From contig JAHIEH010000023.1 of NCBI GenBank assembly GCA_018901675.1, positions 1-10,939 of the forward strand: a stretch of 10,939 bases of DNA. The letters are read 5' to 3'. A program made the position numbers and the translations under genes. This document shows positions 5,574 to 10,939 of this stretch, one piece after another. The number at the start of each line of letters is the position of its first letter. Positions within the stretch are counted from its first letter, which is position 1. The DNA is from Nanobdellota archaeon (GTDB taxonomy: Archaea > Nanobdellota > Nanobdellia > Pacearchaeales > GW2011-AR1). Under the pieces are notes generated by a model that did not search any database, was not told the DNA's origin, and saw nothing but the letters and a program-made list of their open reading frames with translations.

Positions 5574-5614
5574 CGAGAGACCAAAATATCTCCTTGTTGC
5601 TTTTTGTTCTCTCG
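5574..5614. other. Intergenic hairpin
   Basis: CGAGAGA (5574-5580) pairs with TCTCTCG (5608-5614). After one mismatch the stem continues as CAAAA with TTTTG, around a loop of about 14 nt. It lies about 35 bp past the peptidase stop, in a 250-bp gap before the convergent HIT gene. It could be a terminator-associated stem or a small RNA; a single copy gives no covariation support. Confidence 0.35.
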
Positions 5615-5792
5615 AATATAGCAAGAAACAAAATGGGAAAAGTCTAAAGTCTCTTACTATAGATTCGTGATTTATTATGCATAATAAAAGGGTGATTATA
5701 GCTATAATGCTGACAAAAGATACAAATTATGTTGAAGAATGTTATTGATGTGTAATACTTAACACTGAAAATCAAAGATAATTGATACAGAA

Positions 5793-6428
5793 TTAAGGAA
5801 TCCTTCTTGGCAGCCGTATTTTTCCTTCTAATTCTCTCGGCTTTTCTTTTTCAATTATTTCTGGTTTCTTTGGCTCGGGAATTTTTTCTATCTCTTTTTG
5901 AATTTTCTCGAGCGTTTCTGTATTTTCTTTTGTTCTTTGAGAGCCAAGATGCTCCTGTTCATATATAGGAAGAAGATTAATTATGATATGGTTGAATGCT
6001 TTTGTTGATGAGATAACAACATCTTTTGGATTAAATTTTGATTTTATTCTTTTTGCAACTTGTTTTGCAAGGTTGAAAGCTTCAGAAGGCAATTCATCTG
6101 CAGAAGATATGTGCTCTTTTGGAATTATCAAGCTGTGGCCCTTGCTTATTGGATTTATTTCTAAAACCGCTATTGCATCCTGATTTTCATCTATTTTATA
6201 GGAAGAAGTATCCCCCTTGATTATTGAGCAGAAAACACACTCCTGGTTTTGAACAGTATCTTCTGTGCCTTGAATCAAGCTATTTCTTTTAAGAAATACT
6301 TCCAGCTCTTCATCATTCATAGCCATTATTTGGCTTTTGGCATCATTTTTTTTATCCTGCGGAAAGTTCTGTTCTATTTGGGCAATTATCTGGCTTTTTA
6401 TCTGCTCTGCCTGTTCAGGTGATAGCAT
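5793..6428 (-). CDS. HIT-superfamily protein with altered catalytic motif
   Basis: The start at 6428 gives 211 aa beginning MLSPEQAEQIKSQ; a TTG at 6446 would add six residues but ignores the TATA spacing. Residues 1-55 form a helical N-terminal extension rich in Gln and charged residues. The HIT domain follows: zinc-type CVFC (64-67), IINP-like EINPISKGHSLIIPKEH (90-106), then the catalytic region. Normal HIT proteins read H-x-H-x-H-x-x-P, the middle His being the nucleophile. Here the region is NHIIINLLP (146-154): the first His stays, the nucleophile is Ile and the third is Asn. The C-terminal 50 residues are charged and Pro-rich (EPKKPEIIEKEKPRE). So the nucleotide-binding fold is likely but standard hydrolase chemistry is not. 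Confidence 0.8.
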   Translation of the reverse strand: MLSPEQAEQIKSQIIAQIEQNFPQDKKNDAKSQIMAMNDEELEVFLKRNSLIQGTEDTVQNQECVFCSIIKGDTSSYKIDENQDAIAVLEINPISKGHSLIIPKEHISSADELPSEAFNLAKQVAKRIKSKFNPKDVVISSTKAFNHIIINLLPIYEQEHLGSQRTKENTETLEKIQKEIEKIPEPKKPEIIEKEKPRELEGKIRLPRRIP

Positions 6429-6446
6429 AATTAAAGTAAAAAACAA

Positions 6447-6458
6447 GGGTATAAAAAA
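6447..6458 (-). promoter_or_regulatory. TATA box of the HIT gene
   Basis: On the minus strand TTTTTTATACCC is centred about 25 nt before the ATG at 6428. It supports that start over the upstream TTG and predicts a leaderless transcript. Confidence 0.5.
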
Positions 6459-6468
6459 CTTTATATAT
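6459..6468 (+). promoter_or_regulatory. TATA box of the small membrane protein gene
   Basis: CTTTATATAT is about 42 nt before the ATG at 6506, so the transcript would have a short leader, in which AAAAGGTTGAT (6491-6501) can serve as a ribosome binding site. It lies about 10 bp from the divergent HIT promoter, so the two may interfere. Confidence 0.45.
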
Positions 6469-6505
6469 CGGAAATTCTTATGTATCTTATAAAAGGTTGA
6501 TTAAT

Positions 6506-6754
6506 ATGGCTAAGGTGATAAGTTATGTCTTTGTAATTCTCGGGCTTTTAGCGATGGCTATGACTGTGGAACCGATAAAAAAGTTAATTCCTTTTTCTCT
6601 CCCTCAACAAATAACCAATCTGCAATTGATGAGTGTCGGAGGAATTTTAATATTTATAGGGATTATTTTTATGCTGAAATTTCCAGGAAATAAAGCAGGA
6701 GCTGAAGTTCCGATATACCACAAAAATAAGATTGTGGGGTATAGAAGAAGATAA
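6506..6754 (+). CDS. Small two-span membrane protein
   Basis: The ATG at 6506 gives 82 aa; the in-frame TTG at 6497 falls within the Shine-Dalgarno-like AGGTTGAT and is rejected. There are two hydrophobic spans, at about residues 4-20 (ISYVFVILGLLAMAM) and about 42-60 (MSVGGILIFIGIIFML). They are joined by a loop with EPIKKLIPFSLPQQ. The C-terminus is basic and probably cytoplasmic (KNKIVGYRRR). I do not recognise a family. It lies just upstream of the membrane-protein cluster at 6787-8563 on the same strand, but that cluster has its own promoter 2 bp after this stop. Confidence 0.7.
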   Translation: MAKVISYVFVILGLLAMAMTVEPIKKLIPFSLPQQITNLQLMSVGGILIFIGIIFMLKFPGNKAGAEVPIYHKNKIVGYRRR

Positions 6755-6755
6755 A

Positions 6756-6766
6756 TATTTATAAAT
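6756..6766 (+). promoter_or_regulatory. TATA box of the four-span membrane protein gene
   Basis: TATTTATAAAT is centred 25-26 nt before the ATG at 6787, again indicating a leaderless mRNA. Confidence 0.55.
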
Positions 6767-6786
6767 GCTAAAAACTTAATTTTAAA

Positions 6787-7407
6787 ATGATTAGAGGAAG
6801 AAGAGGGCAGACATCTAGAAAAGCGGTTTTAATAATTCTGGGAACAATTATAGGGCTGGCTTTACTGATTTGGGGAATAACTGCTTTAACCAAATCATTT
6901 GGTAGTTCTACTTCTGTTACTGCCAGAGCCGGGGTGTTCCAGCAGGCAGGAGATGTTTTAGGTAATGCTAATCTTAATTTTCTATCGTATTTTATTGGTG
7001 GAATTCCAACTTTTTTAATTGAACAAGTAGGTGCAATCAGTTCGTTTATAATCATTCTTGGAATTTTCATTATGCTGTTTGTGACTTTTGGAGATATTTT
7101 TAATAATTTTGGGGCATTTTCAAATTCAGTAGCTTGGGTTATTGCAGGTGTTTTAGCAATAATTGCAGCTAATTTAAAATTAGTAATGTATATTGCTGTG
7201 TGGGCATTCGGATTAGCTTCAGGAATAGGAGTTTTGTCTGTTGCAGTTGGAATTATTGTTCCATTTATTATCTTTTTAGTTTTGAATGTTTTTTTGGGGG
7301 CACAATTGAGGCATTTAAAAGATGCGGCTACTATGGAGAAAGGTGCAAACGAGGTTTCTGGAGCAATTAAGAGTTTTAAAAAGGCAGCAAAGGCATTTAA
7401 AAGTTAA
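6787..7407 (+). CDS. Four-span membrane protein with prepilin-type N-terminus
   Basis: This 206-aa protein begins MIRGRRGQTSRKAV. RRG before Q8 matches the class III site of the prepilin-like proteins at the left end, but two extra charges (R11, K12) follow before the first span at about 13-33. Three more spans lie at about 82-103, 115-138 and 145-170, separated from the first by a soluble loop (34-78). The C-terminal tail is basic (KSFKKAAKAFKS). Residues 101-136 align without gaps to residues 158-193 of the next gene's product (12 identities in 36, including N107, A110-F111-S112). So this gene is a paralogue of its neighbour, not a simple pilin. It may be a membrane platform or channel component; function unknown. 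Confidence 0.75.
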   Translation: MIRGRRGQTSRKAVLIILGTIIGLALLIWGITALTKSFGSSTSVTARAGVFQQAGDVLGNANLNFLSYFIGGIPTFLIEQVGAISSFIIILGIFIMLFVTFGDIFNNFGAFSNSVAWVIAGVLAIIAANLKLVMYIAVWAFGLASGIGVLSVAVGIIVPFIIFLVLNVFLGAQLRHLKDAATMEKGANEVSGAIKSFKKAAKAFKS

Positions 7408-7437
7408 AAATAGATTTTTATAGCTGGTTTGACAAAT

Positions 7438-7446
7438 CTTTTAAAC
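7438..7446 (+). promoter_or_regulatory. TATA box of the second multi-span gene
   Basis: CTTTTAAAC is centred about 25 nt before the ATG at 7467, giving a leaderless start for the two-gene unit 7467-8563. Confidence 0.45.
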
Positions 7447-7466
7447 ATTGATTTCTTTGGTATATC

Positions 7467-8255
7467 ATGAGAAAAAAAAGAGTTATTAAGAATAAGGGGG
7501 GGAATAAAAGAGATAGAAAAACAAAAATGGTTAAATCATTGCTTTTTGCAGTTATCTTTTTGGCATTAGTTATCTTGGTTTCTTTAGCTGTGTATAACAT
7601 TAACTCCAGTATTAATTCTAATCATATAGAGAAATCTATTCAGGGTTATGTCGCTGTTGATAATGCCGATACTCTTGGTAATTTAGAGCAGGGTATTGAC
7701 AAGGGGGCGGAGAATCTTGAAGATATTCAGGGCAAGATTGAAGGCATTAAGGAAACTAAATGGGATTATCTTGGCAAGGAATGGAAAATAATTCTGCTTC
7801 AGAATAAGATTGTATTCTCTATTGACGGCCTGTTCAAACAGGTTAATTTTATTTTTGTGGCACTATTCGGACAGGATTACGACTTATCTTTAAATCTCTT
7901 ATTTGCAGTGATATTATGGGTTTTCTTTTTTTATAATATAGGCGTGATACTAAAAAATTATTCGGCTTTCAGCCAGGCCGTTTCAATAACTCTGGGATTG
8001 ATAATGGCAATTATTTTGGCACAATTTGGCATTTATAAAATGATTTCAGAATCCATGCTTAGATTAATATTCTATAAAGAAGGAATTTGGAGCGGGGTAT
8101 GGTTTTTTATTCTGTTCATTCTGTTCATTCTCCTATGCAGAATAAACCAAGCATCTGCAAAAATTACCAAAATATTCAGAGAAAAAAGCGAGAAAGAAAA
8201 AGAAAAATTGGACAGGAAAATGCTGCATAAAGTAGCAGAGGAATTGAAAAAATGA
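7467..8255 (+). CDS. Four-span membrane protein, paralogue of the preceding gene
   Basis: This 262-aa protein has a very basic N-terminus (MRKKRVIKNKGGNKRDRKTK) and a first span at about 23-43. A soluble domain of about 95 residues follows, with the helical, acidic segment NLEQGIDKGAENLEDIQGK. Three spans lie at about 141-161, 171-190 and 207-225. The last 35 residues are highly charged and probably a cytoplasmic coiled coil (EKSEKEKEKLDRKM). The segment around KNYSAFSQAV aligns with NNFGAFSNSV of the preceding protein, and both are followed by a G-x-x-x-A-I-I-x-A span. It has a larger soluble loop and a longer tail than that paralogue. Its stop overlaps the next start as ATGA. I do not recognise a named family; a membrane assembly or secretion role is inference. 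Confidence 0.75.
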   Translation: MRKKRVIKNKGGNKRDRKTKMVKSLLFAVIFLALVILVSLAVYNINSSINSNHIEKSIQGYVAVDNADTLGNLEQGIDKGAENLEDIQGKIEGIKETKWDYLGKEWKIILLQNKIVFSIDGLFKQVNFIFVALFGQDYDLSLNLLFAVILWVFFFYNIGVILKNYSAFSQAVSITLGLIMAIILAQFGIYKMISESMLRLIFYKEGIWSGVWFFILFILFILLCRINQASAKITKIFREKSEKEKEKLDRKMLHKVAEELKK

Positions 8256-8563
8256 GCTTATTTGATTATTTTAATTATAGTTTTGAAGATTTCTATCAAA
8301 GCCCCTTAGTGGTTCTCATTGCTTTTTTTCTATTGATTTTTGCAATTGTTTTCTCTTCTCTTAAAAAAACCCGGCTAGGTGAAAATACCCCCAGTATAAC
8401 CGTTATCTCCCTAATTATTTCTGCAATTGCAGTTTATTCAATTAAGAATTATACCCATTGGCTTGCAAGTTTTAATTTATTGCTGATTTTAGCGGTATTT
8501 TTGTTATTCTTTGTGGTGATTAATCCTTTTTTCAGATTTTTGAAAAGAATTTTTTTTAGGTAA
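8252..8563 (+). CDS. Small three-span membrane protein
   Basis: This 103-aa protein starts in the ATGA overlap with the preceding gene, so the two are probably translated together. It has three spans at about 18-37, 48-64 and 72-92, with KKTRLGENTPS between the first two and a basic C-terminus (RFLKRIFFR). The order span, polar N/S-containing turn, span, short linker, span, basic tail is the same as in the last half of the two larger neighbours, suggesting a reduced version of the same module. Sequence similarity is too weak to be sure. Function unknown. Confidence 0.7.
   Translation: MSLFDYFNYSFEDFYQSPLVVLIAFFLLIFAIVFSSLKKTRLGENTPSITVISLIISAIAVYSIKNYTHWLASFNLLLILAVFLLFFVVINPFFRFLKRIFFR
8550..8557 (+). 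terminator. T-rich terminator at the end of the membrane-protein unit
   Basis: Eight T in a row lie at the end of the last coding region, and an A-run (8568-8573) just beyond gives a T-run on the minus strand for the convergent EF-1beta gene. U-rich tracts suffice for archaeal termination. Confidence 0.4.
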
Positions 8564-8589
8564 TTATAAAAAATACCATCTACCAAAGA

Positions 8590-8862
8590 TCATCCAATCG
8601 CCCGTCTCATATCCACTACTTGGACTGACTGGACATTTTCTATATCTCCAAGCTCTTTCTCCAGAAGCTCGAGCTCTTTTTCCTCTGGCCATGCAAAGAA
8701 AATTATAATTGCTTTTAAACCGAAGGCAATGAGCTCTTCGCTGAAAGAAGGGTTTTTTCCCTTGTTGATTTCTATTATTTCTTTGGCTTGTTCTTTTATC
8801 TTTTCAAGGTTTACACTAGGAGAAGTAGGCATTAATTTTATCTTTACTGCTGCAATTCCCAT
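8590..8862 (-). CDS. ef1b: Archaeal translation elongation factor 1-beta (aEF1B)
   Basis: This 90-aa protein has the normal length of the archaeal factor. It is the guanine-nucleotide exchange factor that restores aEF1A to the GTP form during translation. Family hallmarks are visible: N-terminal MGIAAVKIKLMPTSPSVNLE (1-20), the block EELIAFGLKAIIIF (42-55) corresponding to the conserved P/L-I-A-F-G-L-K-A, and the end VQSVQVVDMRRAIG (77-90). It has the ferredoxin-like fold expected of the C-terminal exchange domain and no extra domains. The ATG at 8862 is supported by a TATA box at leaderless spacing. It is a single-gene unit convergent with the membrane-protein operon. Confidence 0.93.
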   Translation of the reverse strand: MGIAAVKIKLMPTSPSVNLEKIKEQAKEIIEINKGKNPSFSEELIAFGLKAIIIFFAWPEEKELELLEKELGDIENVQSVQVVDMRRAIG

Positions 8863-8883
8863 AGTGATAAACTGAAAAGGGGA

Positions 8884-8893
8884 TTTATAAATT
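8884..8893 (-). promoter_or_regulatory. TATA box of the EF-1beta gene
   Basis: The minus strand reads AATTTATAAA, centred 26 nt before the ATG at 8862. This is the clearest archaeal TATA box in the window and predicts a leaderless mRNA. Confidence 0.6.
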
Positions 8894-8918
8894 TGCTGGA
8901 ACTGGGTAGAATTTGTGT

Positions 8919-9338
8919 TTAAAATTCCTTCTTAAGGTATTTCTCTATCAGCTCGTTAATAAGCTCTTTTATCTCGTTCACTATTTCTTCTGATTCTTTA
9001 ACCGAGATTTCTTCACCATAGTAATTTATTTTATTTCTTATCTTTCTAAATCTATCAAATTTTAGTGAATTTAATTCTTCTCCATTTTCCTTAAGGAAAT
9101 ATGCAAAAGCTTCGTGTTGATAGATTTTGTATCCAAATAGAGAAGCAATTGCTTCTAAAATAGACCTCAGGCAATCGTAATAATTAGAGAGTATCTTTCT
9201 TGCAGAAAGAACATCTATTTTTTGAGTGTTAAGATATTTTAAATCATTTAAAGTATTTTTGTATAGAGATTTTATTAAAAAGATGTCTTTGCTTACCTTT
9301 TTTACCTGCCCGTTTCTTATAAAATCTTCAAATTTCAT
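8919..9338 (-). CDS. HEPN-like protein, partner of MNT
   Basis: This 139-aa, all-helical protein overlaps the end of the MNT gene by 4 bp (ATGA), the standard layout of HEPN/MNT pairs. The helix with YDCLRSILEAIASLFGYKIY and the later RKIRNKINYYGEEIS (98-112) fit a HEPN four-helix bundle. In HEPN RNase toxins the motif is R-x4-6-H, and in MNT-paired ones R-x4-H-x-Y. Here R101 is followed after four residues by Tyr (R-N-K-I-N-Y-Y-G), so the His is missing. It may therefore lack RNase activity, or belong to a HEPN branch with another role. A toxin role is inferred from the pairing only. Confidence 0.7.
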   Translation of the reverse strand: MKFEDFIRNGQVKKVSKDIFLIKSLYKNTLNDLKYLNTQKIDVLSARKILSNYYDCLRSILEAIASLFGYKIYQHEAFAYFLKENGEELNSLKFDRFRKIRNKINYYGEEISVKESEEIVNEIKELINELIEKYLKKEF

Positions 9339-9865
9339 TTAAAAATCTCCCAATATCCAGAAAGTATCAATCCATTAATAAGGTTATTTAGCAATTCTTT
9401 GTTTTTTTCTTTCATAATATTAATCTCTTTATTAGAATAGAGGTGAAGCTGTATTTTATGCCCTATTTTCCTTTCAAATTCGGATAAATCTCTTTCTTTT
9501 TTATTTGGTGTTATTATCATTATGTCTATATCACTGTTCTTATTATTTTCTGCCTTTGCAAAAGAACCAAATAAAACAATTACAGAAGGATAATTAAATT
9601 CTTTATTTAGAAAATCAACTATTCCGGATTTGTTTATCAAAGAAAGATTGTAATCTGTCTTTAATTTTTTAAACTCTGGGTTTTCTGTATTAACTTTGAA
9701 TAACAGATGATTTAGTTTTTTTTCATACTTTAAAATGCTTCTTTTCTCGTATTTTTTTACTTCTTTGGATATGGTGGTAGGAGATTTTTTAAGGAGTTTA
9801 GCCATCTCTCTTATATGGAACTCTCTTTCTGGATCTTTAACCAAATATTCTATTATCTTGTCCAT
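9335..9865 (-). CDS. MNT-type nucleotidyltransferase with N-terminal winged helix
   Basis: This 176-aa protein has two parts. Residues 1-60 are a winged helix-turn-helix (EFHIREMAKLLKKSPTTISK as helix-turn-helix, then a basic wing), so it likely binds DNA. Residues 75-176 are a minimal nucleotidyltransferase with GSFAKAENNKNSDIDI at 100-115: G100-S101 and the metal pair D112, D114. The usual third acidic residue on the next strand is not evident (IQLHLY). MNT antitoxins of HEPN/MNT systems inactivate the HEPN partner, in studied cases by adding AMP to a Tyr. The winged helix suggests that this one also represses its own promoter, where three TTGTCCATT sites lie. The ATG at 9865 falls inside the first site. 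Confidence 0.8.
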   Translation of the reverse strand: MDKIIEYLVKDPEREFHIREMAKLLKKSPTTISKEVKKYEKRSILKYEKKLNHLLFKVNTENPEFKKLKTDYNLSLINKSGIVDFLNKEFNYPSVIVLFGSFAKAENNKNSDIDIMIITPNKKERDLSEFERKIGHKIQLHLYSNKEINIMKEKNKELLNNLINGLILSGYWEIFK

Positions 9866-9906
9866 TTTATGTTACAATTGTCCATTATAATGAACGATTG
9901 TCCATT
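9858..9906 (-). promoter_or_regulatory. Three TTGTCCATT repeats at exact 20-bp spacing (probable operator)
   Basis: TTGTCCATT occurs at 9858-9866, 9878-9886 and 9898-9906; on the gene's strand each reads AATGGACAA. The spacing is exactly 20 bp, about two helical turns, so all sites face the same side of the DNA. The first covers the MNT start codon (ATGGACAAG). A TATA-like CATTATAATG (9884-9893) lies between sites two and three, and a second (TTTAAAAAT) overlaps site three. Binding would block the promoter. Autoregulation by the MNT winged helix is inference. Confidence 0.6.
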
Positions 9907-9967
9907 TTTAAATCTTTCTTAAGTATGTTAATAACTTTTTTAATCATGAAAAAATAACACAGCAATA

Positions 9968-9977
9968 CTTAAAAATA
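9968..9977 (+). promoter_or_regulatory. TATA box of the RPA gene
   Basis: CTTAAAAATA is centred about 25 nt before the ATG at 9997, predicting a leaderless transcript. It lies about 60 bp from the divergent MNT operator. Confidence 0.55.
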
Positions 9978-9996
9978 CCGGATAATTTTATGTTTT

Positions 9997-10938
9997 ATGA
10001 TTCCTGGCAATTATGAAAAAATCCTGGAAAAAATTTCCAGGGCTTCTGGTGTGGAAAAAGAGGAGCTTGAAAGAAGAGTTGAAGCAAAGAGGGCAAAGCT
10101 TTCCGGGCTGATAAGCAGAGAAGGATCTGCACAGATAATTGCGGCCGAACTTGGGATTAATTTTGACAATGAAAAGCTGAAAATTAATGAACTTCTTCCA
10201 GGGATGAAGAGAGTGAACATTCTCGGCAAGGTTATCAGTCTTTTTCCAGTAAGAGAGTTTAATAAAAACGGCAGGCAGGGTAAAGTCGCAAATTTAATCG
10301 TTGCTGATGAAACTGCTAATATTAAAGTGGTATTGTGGGACACCAATCATATTGATTTAATTGAAAAAGGGCAGATGCTAGCCGGGAGTGTTGTGGATAT
10401 AGGAAATGCGAGTATGAGGGAGAATGAACTGCATTTGGGAAGCTTTTCTGAAATGAAATTAAGCAATGAACCGGTAAATGATGTAAAGTCAGAAATTGTT
10501 TCAAGAGAAAAAAATATCCTTGAATTTAAATTAGCAGACAATGTAAAAACAAGGGCGTTTATTGTTCAGATATTTGAGCCCAGATTTTTCGGGGTTTGCC
10601 CTGAGTGCAGAGGCAAAGTAATCAGGGAAGGGGAGAATACTCTCTGTGCCACTCATGGAAAGATAATCCCTGAGAAAAGAGTTCTTATGAATCTTGTTTT
10701 AGATGATGGGACCGAGACTATAAGGGCTGTTTTGTTTAACGAAGGGATTTCTTCTTTAGGGCTAAGTAATTTAGAGGATTCTAATTTCCTCGCAGCAAAA
10801 AAACAAGAGCTTCTTGGCAAAGAAATGTTTTTTTCCGGGGATGTTAAAAATAACAAACTTTTTAATACTCTGGAGTTTGTTATAAATAAGGCAGAGGAAG
10901 TTAATTTGGATGAGCTAATCTCTGTTTTAGAAAAATAA
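9997..10938 (+). CDS. rpa: Replication protein A, archaeal single-stranded DNA-binding protein
   Basis: This 313-aa protein is complete; the TAA is one base before the window's end. Residues 1-60 are helical (YEKILEKISRASGVEKEELE). OB fold 1 covers about 68-155 with NILGKVISLFPVREF and the loop DETANIKVVLWD, typical of RPA. OB fold 2 covers about 185-300 and contains a zinc ribbon between its strands: C201, C204, C217 and H220 (CPEC and CATH). The pattern GTETIRAVLFN follows. This layout matches archaeal RPA large-subunit-like proteins (COG1599), which coat single-stranded DNA in replication, repair and recombination. Zn coordination by Cys3His is seen in some members. It has a separate promoter; no companion RPA gene is visible before the window ends. 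Confidence 0.9.
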   Translation: MIPGNYEKILEKISRASGVEKEELERRVEAKRAKLSGLISREGSAQIIAAELGINFDNEKLKINELLPGMKRVNILGKVISLFPVREFNKNGRQGKVANLIVADETANIKVVLWDTNHIDLIEKGQMLAGSVVDIGNASMRENELHLGSFSEMKLSNEPVNDVKSEIVSREKNILEFKLADNVKTRAFIVQIFEPRFFGVCPECRGKVIREGENTLCATHGKIIPEKRVLMNLVLDDGTETIRAVLFNEGISSLGLSNLEDSNFLAAKKQELLGKEMFFSGDVKNNKLFNTLEFVINKAEEVNLDELISVLEK

Positions 10939-10939
10939 A

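Noticed and set aside
6768..7070. A 100-aa minus-strand ORF over the four-span membrane gene
   Set aside because: It is antisense to a gene with a good promoter, paralogue and topology; no independent support.
10011..10856. Several minus-strand ORFs within the RPA gene
   Set aside because: They are antisense shadows of a strongly supported coding region and have Ser/Leu/Phe-rich composition typical of such shadows.

Overview
The window looks like a piece of a small-genome DPANN archaeon, most likely of the Pacearchaeota/Woesearchaeota kind. It is AT-rich. It encodes clearly archaeal proteins: a 90-aa elongation factor 1-beta, a replication protein A with two OB folds and a zinc ribbon, and an archaeal A24 (FlaK/PibD-like) prepilin peptidase. 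Most transcription units have a TATA-like box centred about 24-27 nt upstream of the ATG, as expected for leaderless archaeal mRNAs. The lineage call is inference; no rRNA or tRNA lies in the window to confirm it.

Bases 1-2612 are a surface or secretion region. It holds the 3' end of a lytic-transglycosylase (SLT) gene, then three overlapping genes for single-span prepilin-like proteins, then after a gap a cysteine-rich prepilin-like gene with its own promoter. All four carry a basic-basic-(G/A)-(Q/D/E) class III signal ahead of the membrane span. A fifth such N-terminus occurs at 6787, and the matching peptidase is encoded at 4705-5538.

Bases 2613-3699 have almost no ORFs but contain much structure. 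The best feature of the window is a roughly 119-nt two-hairpin element present three times (1911-2029, 3355-3473, 3512-3631). Five base pairs change in a compensatory way between copies, which supports a structured RNA. I do not recognise the family. The same gap holds a probable 41-aa very basic protein (2980-3105), an unrelated pair of hairpins (2768-2866) and AT-rich imperfect repeats that run into RNA copy 2.

Bases 3700-4468 (minus) are an AbiEii-like nucleotidyltransferase overlapping a small partner gene, probably a toxin-antitoxin-like pair. Bases 5793-6428 (minus) encode a HIT protein that appears to have lost its catalytic histidine. It is divergent from a small membrane protein (6506-6754). 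Bases 6787-8563 encode three multi-span membrane proteins; the first two are distant paralogues and the third may be a reduced version of the same fold.

The right end holds EF-1beta (minus), a HEPN/MNT pair (minus) preceded by three copies of TTGTCCATT spaced exactly 20 bp apart, and a complete RPA gene (plus). The likely common theme of the left and middle parts is a type IV-pilus-like or secretion apparatus plus an SLT enzyme, interspersed with TA-like pairs and repeated structured RNAs. The functional link between these parts is inference.
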